A stretch of 64,000 bases of DNA from Myotis daubentonii (Eukaryota; Chordata; Mammalia; Chiroptera; Vespertilionidae). Shown here piece after piece: positions 55,590-64,000 of the stretch (position 1 is its first letter; each line of letters begins with the position of its first letter). The notes beneath the pieces were generated by a model that ran no database searches, was not told the DNA's origin, and saw only the letters and a list, made by a program, of their open reading frames with translations. Made by a program: the position numbers and the translations under genes. The stretch covers positions 14,730,145 through 14,794,144 of the forward strand of contig NC_081851.1 of assembly GCF_963259705.1 (NCBI RefSeq), written 5' to 3'.

Positions 55590-57200
55590 CCAGGTGCTGG
55601 GACTTGGAGGGTCCCACGGGGTAGTGGCTGTTGTGGGCGGGAAGGGCTCATTCCAAGGGTGAACTTGGGCTTGTCAGGTATTTAAAACGCTTGGAGGATT
55701 GGGGTTCCCCTGGGCCTTGCTCTGTGGGGGCAGCCAAGGAGTCACTTTCCCGAAGGGTGGGACTTGGCCAGCCCCTGGCTCCTGGGAGAAAGCAGGAGAG
55801 TGGAGAGGTTCCATCAAGTTGCAACCTGGGACCAAGAGCCCCAGTGAGAGACCAATAGCCCCAGTGTGGTCTGGTCTCCTGTCATTGTGGGGCAGGTTAC
55901 ATGTGCTCCCTGAACCTGGAGGAGTTGTGGCTGCTGAGCTGACAGGTGGCAGCTGGGGACAGAGTTCCAGCCAGACCCCAGCAGGGCCCCCTGTCTATTA
56001 AGCCAGGCAGTGAGGTGTCCTGCTTCTCTGGGGCTTGTGTCTCAAGCCAGGAGACAAGACAGATCTGTAGTCCCTAGAAAGTTAACAACCTGGTCAAATA
56101 GGGTGTGTGTGGGGGGGGGGTGAGCGGGTGAGGGTGGAGAGTCGAGCTGAGGGAAAAAAATGGGCAGGGGCAGAGCTTATTCCAGGCCTGGGAATATGTG
56201 TCTTGGAGGGTAGTCACCACGTGAGCCCATATACAACTTGGTGTTTATTCAGCAGTGGCTTCAGTCAAGGATGATGATTAAATTGTGGTTGGTTGTGGGT
56301 GGTTGGTTGATTGGGTGGGAGGTTGGTTGGTTGCATGGGAGGTTGGTTGGTTTGGTCTCAGAAGAAATAAGAGGTAGAGACAATCGTCAGTCTTTACTTA
56401 GAGCCCAGCAGTGGCCTGACTTGGTCTTGGCTGGTCGGGCCTGTCCTTCTCGGGCGGAGATTGGAAGTGCTCTGAGAGAGATGGCAGCACTTCTCCCACC
56501 TGTGAGCTGAGGCTGGCATCCTTGCTGCCTAGCGGCTGGCTGTCCGAGGGGCTTAGTGGTAGGAATGATTCACACACAGCTCCCTTCCTCACTGGAGAGA
56601 ATAGGTGACATGTGGCTCTCAGTCCTTGCACTAAACTAATGTCAGGATGGGGCAGACCTTACATGGAAGTATTTCAGCTTCACAAACCATTTGAGTGAGT
56701 CAAATAACAACTCTTATGTTTTTTTTAACTTTTAAGGCAGAAAATACAGCCACATTTTAATTTGATGTTTACAAGAGTTGATTTTTACACCCCAAAAATT
56801 GGCTTCAGCTGAAGTTTTCCATACCTGGAAAGTTACTTGTTGAATTTTAATACAAGTGACATATAGTGCTCAACACATCTGTATTTTCTGAGCCTTTTCA
56901 CACCAATACAAAGAATATGCAATTGATGTTTTAAAAAGATAATGCTAAATTTATGAATTTGGGTTATAGTACAGTTACTAAGAAATGTTTAATAGTATCT
57001 ACCAAAATGTTATAGGATAAGTTTTATAGAGGTTGTATATTTTTGAAATGAGTAGTATTATAAAACTGTGTTTACATTTTTGTGAAGTTTTGTACCACAA
57101 AGTTTAAAACAAGGAAAAGTTTATTATTGCTGAGATATTTAGGAACATTGTAGAAATCTGAACCTACAATTATTTTTTGAAGCGTTTGTAGAAACCTTAT
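55590..57200. other. No supported gene
   Basis: A GC-rich left half with open frames lacking motifs, then AT-rich sequence from 56.7 kb. No exon with good splice sites and homology was seen. Confidence 0.35.
56275..56362 (+). repeat. GGTTGGTTG minisatellite-like tract
   Basis: About 90 bp of repeated GGTTGGTTG/GGGAGGTTGGTTGGTT units; 'catgggaggttggttggtt' recurs. Strand-asymmetric G/T content. Confidence 0.85.
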
Positions 57201-57204
57201 TTAA

Positions 57205-57330
57205 GAGGTCCAATTTTACCCTCATCCTATAGATGCAGCTAGGAGACCCAGAAAGGGTAAGTGAAATCCCCAAGACCACAAGCTATTAATAGCAGAGATC
57301 AAATGAGAACCCAGGGCAAGTGCTCATTCT
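57205..57330 (+). mobile_element. MIR SINE fragment
   Basis: 'atcctatagatgcagctaggagacccagaaagggtaagtgaaatccccaagaccacaagc' matches the 3' half of MIR. Confidence 0.65.
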
Positions 57331-57465
57331 ATTTTTCCTGTCAGCCTCTATAGACCCAGTTGAGGTTAGAACCATAGAGCTGTGACTTCGGAGATCTGAA
57401 TCCTTTAAAAATCTTTTCTGTATATATATGTTTCTCTTAGGAGTCTTGATAGTATTATTTAATTA

Positions 57466-58406
57466 CTAGATTCCCAGTGCATGAATTCGTGCACATTGAA
57501 AGGAAATTAATTAGAAGAAATATTGTAAGATCACTATTTGCCCTTTCTCAATAATAGAAGTGTATACCAAATTCACGATCAACAATGACAGATGGAAACA
57601 CATGCAACTGGCGCCAGTGATTATATATATATATATATATACTCGCTTACTTAGACCTGCTTTCTGATTAGGTAAACTTTTTCCAGCCTAGTGAAGTGTC
57701 CCAATTTCTTTTTCAGGATATTGCCAGCAAAACAGCATAAATACCAATATTAAAGTAGATTATTATTGTGGATCATGCAGAGATAACAAAGGGAGAAATA
57801 TTTAACTATAGCCCTGATTGACTATATTCCGTGCAGTGAGAAAACCTGAAGTCATGTTCAGGTTCTACCATTTCTTGCTTCTTTTCAGTTGGGTAAATTT
57901 TTAAAACATTATAATCCTCCATTTTCTGGCTAATGAAATAAAAACAGGATTCTACCAAGTCTCCTCTCTACCTATTCCGGGACTTCAGTGAGGATCAAAT
58001 GAGATGAGGCACATGAAAACACTTCAAAGACATTTGGTTAAAGTGTAAAATGTTTGCACCTGGCTATAAAGCAAGTGGGTGAAGAAACTCCAAGGAGGCT
58101 AGTCGCTAGGGAGAGGAAGCCTGGCATTACTATGTGACATCATTACCTGGTGCCCACAGCCACCATTTCTGTGCTGGGCTGGCCTGTGGGCTTTGTGCCA
58201 TGGGTTCGTGGCGGGGCCTGTGTCCCACTTGGTAAAAGCGCAGTGTTGCTTGTGGACTCTGGGTGCGCAGTGCCCTTCTTCTGTAAATGGCCAGTTCAGG
58301 TCACAGCAGCTCCAGTATTGAACGTCTGCCCCAGGTGGTCAGTGCTCTTCATAGTGAGTGGTCAGGTGGTGGAATCCTTAGCACATTAGCCTTTTATATA
58401 TATAGA
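57466..58406 (-). mobile_element. HeliBat-type Helitron, 941 bp, with captured host DNA
   Basis: The minus-strand 5' end is TCTATATATATAAAAGGCTAA (58406 downward) and the 3' end is GTGCACGAATTCATGCACTGGGAATCTAG (down to 57466). The outer bases are plus-strand A at 57465 and T at 58407. Most of the AT-rich middle (57.5-58.05 kb) does not look like Helitron sequence and includes a MIR-like piece, so it is probably acquired. Confidence 0.87.
57860..58030 (+). mobile_element. MIR SINE inside the Helitron
   Basis: 'cttttcagttgggtaaatttttaaaac ... gtgaggatcaaatgagatgaggcacatgaaaacacttcaaa' follows the MIR order. It is much older than the Helitron family. Confidence 0.55.
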
Positions 58407-59017
58407 TTTTGCAATATGAACGGCAAAAACCGTTTTAAAAAAAGTTACTGTGGCTCATGTCCTAAGTTTATCAAATCTGAAACTTTACTGTAGATATCAG
58501 CCTTCCAATGAGGAATTCTTCAAATACAGCCTGAGCTGTGGACCCTGAGGCATCCTGCCTAAGAGCCTCTCTTCAGGGTTGCTGACCCGCCCCATCCCCT
58601 ACCGCGCCTCCAACCCCTGCTCATTATTTTTTCCAAGCAGACCCAGCATCTCCAAAGCCCAGTGTTCTCATTCAGGAGCTGTTGGAGTGCAAGAATGCAT
58701 TTTAAAGGATATTTTACAACCCAAAGCACTTTTTAAGCTTCTCAAAGATAAGTGGATGGTCACTGAACATGGATGCAAACTGCATTTTACACCAAAAAAA
58801 GTTACTTAAATGTTTTTTAGAAGATTTTTTTCATTATCAAAATAATATAGGATCATTAGAATTTTAAAAAGAATAGTATAAAGTAAAGGAAATCACTTCT
58901 TTCCACTATCCAAGGTTAACCACTGTCAACATTTCAAAGTATTTCCTTTTGTCTTTCGTACATTTATATATCTAGATACCTTTTTGAGGTGATACTATTA
59001 ATTCATTTATATTAATA

Positions 59018-59213
59018 TATGTTGTATTGACTTCAGAGAGGAAAGGAGAGGGAGAGAGAGAGGTAGTAATATGAATGATGAGAACGAATCATTCATCACC
59101 TGCATCCTACATGCCCCCTACTAAGGATGGAGACCCATGCACTCTGACAGGGACTCCATGTATGACCTCCTGGTTCATAGATCAAGGCTCAACCAGTGAG
59201 CACGCCTCCAGGG
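59018..59213 (-). mobile_element. Ves-type SINE
   Basis: In reverse complement it begins 'gccctggaggcgtgctcact'. 'gatgatactatt'-like sequence flanks both ends (58987 and 59217). Confidence 0.88.
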
Positions 59214-59329
59214 CAAGATGATACTATTTCTAATGTGTGTATCCTGATTTGTTTTCTCTTAGTTATGGTGTTTTCATTCCACTGCATCTATAACCACTTT
59301 TTTCCTGTTTATTAAGGCACTGTTTATTT

Positions 59330-59455
59330 TTCCCAGCTTTATTGAGAAATAATCAATATACACCACTGTATAAGTTTAAGGCAGACAAAAGGATGGTTTG
59401 ATTCACCTACATTGTGAAATGACTACCACAATGGGTTCAGCTAACATGTACTGAA
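59330..59455 (-). mobile_element. Old L1M 3' UTR fragment
   Basis: 'ttattgagaaataatcaatatacaccactgtataagtttaaggcagac' and 'gtgaaatgactaccacaatgggttcagctaacat' are an antisense L1M 3' end. Confidence 0.7.
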
Positions 59456-59459
59456 GATG

Positions 59460-62040
59460 TGACAAACCAAAATTGAAATCTCTAATGTAATTTGGGTTAT
59501 TTTTTCTTCAAAGTCAAATCTACAATTGTTACTATTGCAAAAAAGAGCTTGTACTTGGAACTAAAGTGCAGGGTGTGGTGGGTCTGCAGGCTGGGGGCTC
59601 TACTGCCCTGGCCCCTTGCACTTGAGCCCTGTGCCTATTCACATGCAGATCCTTTCTCCTTCCAGACTTCACATGAGGCTGGTGATGGATGTGCTGCCCC
59701 TGCTGGACGGGGCTCCACAGTCTGTCTTCCCACCATGGAGTGTCAGAGGTGAGAGCCCCCTGTGTAAGGCTGTGGAGCATATGAAGTTCAGAGTCACTTG
59801 TGTCTCAGCAGCTCTGGGGGTGACCTCAGCATCAGCATGCGCAGAGCCTATGCTGGCCTCCAGGGTGTGCTCTGTGCGGGTCCAGCTCACCCACAGCTCC
59901 TCTCTCCCTGGATTTCAGCCACCTTACTGGTCCTTCTGCTAGAAGCTTTGGTTCTCTCAGAACCTTACAGTCCTCTCCACCCATGAGCTGTGTGGAAGCT
60001 TCATATAACAGGATGGTTTTCAAGGAAAACTGGCAAGAGAAAAAGAAGAAAAATAATCAGGAGTCACCACAATACTTTGGAGTCCAGGGCCCGGCCAGGA
60101 TAGAAGGGGGAAGGGTCCAGTGCAGCCGCCACTCTGGCTCCAACAGGCCCCTGGTCCAGTCTTCTCTGAGTCATTCCCGTCCTGCGCACAGATCAGTGCT
60201 AAGACTTGCTGCCTTAAAGACAAATCAGCTCACCACCGTGCTGGTCACTGGTCAAGTTATCAATTCTCTCCCCACTCAGCCCACTGCTGCTCTCTCTGGA
60301 GTCCGCAGATACTATTCTCTCTGAGACCATGGTTGACATCATTGGGTGGACAGCTGGCCATTGATCTGCTCCATCTCGATGGCTCCAGAATGATGTGTTT
60401 TCTTCTTTTGAGAAGAAGAAAAAAGAGCAAGAATATGGGTCTGGACAGCAAGTAGCCTTTCTGTAGAAATGCATGGACAGTGAGTTTTTACTCTTAGTAC
60501 TTTGAAGTGCTATGTGGATTGGCATGAGGTACTTTCATTTTATTATTCTTTCTGGATGTTCTTCCTGAAAGTGACTGAGTTGGCTGGCTGCACAGGTAAA
60601 GGAACAAGAGGGTGAGTGTGCTGCCCTGTGTGCCAAGTAGCAAGGAGTTTGTGCTGTTCTGCATTTCTGAGCCTCTCTCACCATGTGAATCAGCTCTGGC
60701 CAGAGGCAAGGATAGCCATGAGTGGCTGCTCCCAGGCCATCCTGACACCGCTCGTCTGTCCGACTTCTACACCATTGAGCTGTGCTCATTGCCAGCTAAA
60801 TCCACAAGCCAGGGGAGCCCTGGAGCCCTGAGTCACTGCGTGCAGAGGATGAGCTTTGGTGGCTCCCTGGCCCACATCATGGACCAAAAAGAGCAAGATT
60901 TTATGGGGTACAGACACTGAAAATGCCTTCATGACAGCCCTACATTATTACCCTAATGGTACAGGTTTGGATGGACAATTACAAACTCCCTACTTGACCA
61001 CAGAGTAAAGTACCAAACCTTTAACGAGTGACACTCCATCTCTCATCTACGTTTCACCCGTTAAAATAGGGATGTGTTGATTTCATCCACCAGCATTACT
61101 TCTTCCATCTCACATTCAAGTTGACAGGAAAATTGGAGCCATCTGTGGAAGGAGAGAGCATATGAAGACAGGGTATTATTTTTAGTTCATTTTGAGCACC
61201 ACTCTGTCGAGTACAAAGAGAAAAACTATTTACCTTTCCTGACCTTTAACAGGGCATAGGTATCTTTTCTACGGTTGAGATCTGTAGATGATTAAAAGGC
61301 ACCTGCTTCCAAGGACAATGCTGCCTTCCTTCATCCTTGTCCTTGGGTTCCGTCACTCCTGGGCCCTGTACCCAGGTCCCAACCAAGGCACGGAGAAGTG
61401 AATCTGCTCTGTCGACGAGACCCTGGCCCAGCGTTCCTGGAATGGCACAAAAGGCCCATCCTTGTCACTTGGTGGATGTGGTGTAATGAAGGAGAGGGTC
61501 ACTGTGGGAGGATTGCACTACCTGTGTTGTGTTTTGTGAGTTGGTTAAAAGGTTTGAAGCTCCCTTAAGAAACCAGGTGGCACAGTGAAGGAGCTGTTCC
61601 CCCGAGTGATCGCATTAGAGGTGGCTGAGACACAGCAGCTGTATTAAAAGCTGTGGAAGCTTCATGATGGGATGAGAACTTAGCTGTGTAGGTCACTGGT
61701 CTGGATGGTGGCCCTCAATCCCACTGACCACCAGTTCCTGTGGGCAATTCCTTATACTCAGCCCTGACCCCAACTGGACCTGCTGGACCAGATTCCCTGG
61801 GGCAAGACAACCAAATCTGGTTGTCACCCCTTTTAGTTTTTAACCTTTTAAAAATATAATTGTAGATTCCATTATTTATAAGAGAGAACGCAGAGGTAGC
61901 CCATGGAATCTGACCTGGTTTCTCTCAATAATATCTTATAAAAATCTCACAGCCAGGATATTGACAGTGACCCAACTGCCCATGTAGGGCCGATAGAAAA
62001 CAGCTCTACCTGATTCTCCCACACCCAGGACAGAGCCTCC
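59460..62040. other. No supported gene
   Basis: Several open frames overlap on both strands at 59.5-60.9 kb, without a domain or consistent exon set. An upstream exon of the REM gene may lie here on the minus strand, but I could not identify one. Confidence 0.3.
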
Positions 62041-62049
62041 TATTTTTTG

Positions 62050-62430
62050 GGGGGGTATATTATTATCACAGTAATATATTCACAATGAAATTTACCATTT
62101 TAACTATTTTTCAGAGCACAGTCCAGTGCTGTTAAGTGGTCCTTAACACAACTTAACAATCATATTGTTGTGCTGCCGTTACCACCATCCGCTCCATCAC
62201 TGTTCTCATCTTCTCCAACTGAAGCTCTGTCGCCACTAAACAACAACTCTGCATCCACTGCCCCATTACTGGTACCCTCCATCTTACCTCTATGACTCTG
62301 ATGGCTCTAGGGACCTCATGTGAGTGGGATCACACACTATTTGTCCTTTTGTGACTGGCTTATTTCATTGAGCATCATGTCTTCAGGGTCCATCCAGGTT
62401 TTAGCATGTGCCACAATGGCCTATTTTTCT
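62050..62430 (-). mobile_element. Old L1M 3' region
   Basis: 'aatgaaatttaccattttaac', 'actaaacaacaactctgcatcc' and 'tgtgactggcttatttcattgagcatcatg' are antisense L1 3' sequence of an old subfamily. It is followed by a second, different L1 3' end. Confidence 0.75.
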
Positions 62431-62434
62431 AAAT

Positions 62435-64000
62435 TGAATATATTGGGGTGAGATTGGTAATGAAATCATGTAGCTTTCAGGTATACAGTTCTGTAATACA
62501 TCACCTGTATGTTGAATTATGTATCTCACCTCCCTCCCCTCTTACCCCAGGTCAGGTCTCCTTCCATCACAATTTATCCTTTCTAAGCCCTCTTCTACAC
62601 ACACCCCTCTCTCTGTGATAATCACCAAACTGCTGTCTGTGTCTGTAAGTCTTTTCTTTGCTTAATCCCTTCACCTTTTCCCCCTAGTCCCCCAACCTCC
62701 TCCCCTCTGACAGTATTCAGTCAGTTTTCTGCACCTATGAGTCTGTTTCTATTTTGATTGTAGTTTATTTTGTTCATTAGATTCCACATATAAGTGAAAC
62801 CATAAGGAACTTGTATTTCTCTGACTGGCTTACTTCACTTCACTTAGCATAATACTCACCGGCTCCATCCATGCTGTTGTCAAAGGTAAGATTTCCTTCA
62901 TTTCCTTTTTGTGTGTGTGGGTGAGTCGTATTCCGTTGTGTTAATGTACCACAGCCTTTTCTCCACTTATCTGCTGCTGGGCACTTGGGCTGCTGTGAAA
63001 TCTTTCCTATTGTAAGTAATGCTGCAGTGAACATAGCATTGCATATATCCTTTCCGATCAGTGTTTCAGGTTTCTGCAGAGATATTCTCAGAAGTGGAAA
63101 TGTTAGATCATAAAGCAGTTCTATTTTTAATTTTTGAGGTAACTTCATACTGCTTACCACAGTGGTTGCACCAATCTGCATTCCCACCAAGAGTACACGA
63201 GAGTTCTCTTTTCTCCACATATTCACCAGCACTTGATGTTTATTGATTTATTGATGATAGCCATTCTGACAGATGGGAGGTGATACCTCACTGTGACTTT
63301 AATTTCCATTTCTGTAATGACTAGTGATGCTCAGCATCTTTTTGTGTAATAATCATCTGCAGGTCCTCGCTGGAGAGGTGTCTGTTTAGGTTCTTTGCTC
63401 ATTTTTAAATTGGATTGTTTAATTTTGTTATGATGTTGAGTTTTTTAAGTTCTTCATAAATTTTGGGTATTAAACCCTTATCAGATGTATCATTGGCAAA
63501 TATGTTCTCCCCTTCAGTGGGTTGTCTTTTCATTTTCTTGGTGGTTTCCTTTGCGGTGCAACAACTTTTTAGATTGATGTAGTCCCATTTGTTTAGTTTT
63601 TCTTTTGCTTCTGTTGCCCAAATAGATATATCAGAATAAAAAATATTTCTATGAAAATTTATTGCCTTTATTTTCGTCTAGAAGTTTTACGGTTTCAAAT
63701 GTCACTTTCAAGTTTTTAATCCATTCTGCGTTTATTCTTCAATATGGTGTAAGAAGGTAGTCTGCATTCATTTATTTTTCCACTTATGTGTCCAATTTTC
63801 CCAATAGCATTTTTTGAGTGGACTATCTTTACCACATTGTATATTCTTGTGTCCTTTGTCAAATATTAATTGACCATAAATGTATGGGTTTATTTCTGGA
63901 CTTTTTGTTCTGTTCCACAGATCTTTATGTCTGTTTTATGCCAGTACCATACTATATTTATTACTATGGCCTCGTAGTATAGTTTGTTATCAGGTAGCAT
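62435..64000 (-). mobile_element. L1, 3' portion, continuing past the window
   Basis: The antisense 3' UTR (62.44-62.83 kb) is followed by the ORF2 3' half. It is older than the two bat-specific L1s, judging by its divergence from 37.8-39 kb. Confidence 0.9.
62840..63232 (-). pseudogene. L1 ORF2 C-terminal relic
   Basis: 130 open codons: [20 protein letters not shown], then RISLQKPETLIGKDI and KISQQPKCPAADKW. They correspond to the [15 protein letters not shown] ... [14 protein letters not shown] ... [10 protein letters not shown] region of the 37.8 kb L1. The cysteines of that region are lost. Confidence 0.8.

Noticed and set aside
54895..55617. 240-codon minus-strand frame
   Set aside because: It runs through the (AC)n microsatellite and a hAT element, giving a CVCVCV run. 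Not a gene.
5657..59213. tRNA-like sequences with box A and box B at many sites
   Set aside because: All are heads of Ves SINEs with CT-rich bodies and A-rich tails. None forms a complete tRNA cloverleaf with a proper acceptor stem.
59460..62040. Search for the missing first exon of the REM-domain gene
   Set aside because: No minus-strand block here combined a start codon, a good donor and compatible phase with recognisable N-terminal sequence.

Overview
This window is mammalian nuclear DNA, most probably from a vespertilionid bat. Three repeat signatures support that. There are about eighteen tRNA-derived Ves-type SINEs, recognisable by a GGCTCAGTGG-like box A, a GTTCGATTC-like box B and the bat phrase 'ccccagtagggggcgtgcaggagg'. 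There are four Helitrons of the HeliBat type, each with a GTGCACGAAATTCGTGCAC-like hairpin, a 3' CTAG end and an A|T insertion site. There are also young L1 elements. Nothing bacterial is present: no operons, CRISPR arrays or plasmid features. Most of the sequence is interspersed repeat with decayed gene copies between.

Layout. 1-4133 is a 5'-cut L1 with a broken ORF2. 4.9-5.2 kb holds a degenerate exon resembling the C-terminal tail of DAPLE (CCDC88C). 7.4-11.85 kb is a wrecked gammaretrovirus-like ERV whose left end is a 74/74-nt near-perfect inverted repeat of its own LTR end. 12-15.6 kb is a nest of hAT, Helitron, L1M, Tigger and Ves insertions. 17.46-17.71 kb is a second, truncated copy of the 12.49-12.74 kb hAT plus its flank. 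18.58-18.69 kb carries an unidentified minus-strand exon candidate. 23.4-24.3 kb is a CpG island.

From 27.4 to 48.7 kb the plus strand carries spliced-type exons homologous to ANAPC1 (APC/C subunit 1). They are in the right order but many are missing, and several have frameshifts, so this is an unprocessed, internally deleted pseudogene. Its introns hold a HAL1 (half-L1, 30.2-32.4 kb), an old L1 with two younger 3'-end insertions (35-36.1 kb), a nearly complete minus-strand L1 with ORF1 and ORF2 (37.55-44.6 kb) and a third hAT.

The minus strand from 53.87 down to 49.89 kb holds the most gene-like object here. Five consecutive exons have canonical splice sites, agree in phase and give one 789-nt open frame including its stop. 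They encode a RalGDS/RGL-type REM (RasGEF N-terminal) domain followed by a short acidic/proline-rich tail, with no catalytic CDC25 domain. About 0.7 kb upstream is a decayed duplicate of its first visible exon. 57.5-58.4 kb is a 941-bp Helitron that seems to have captured host sequence. The window ends inside another old minus-strand L1.

Overall the region looks like a patchwork of duplicated gene pieces (CCDC88C-like, ANAPC1-like, RalGDS-like) interleaved with at least five classes of mobile DNA. Only the REM-domain gene keeps an intact coding structure.
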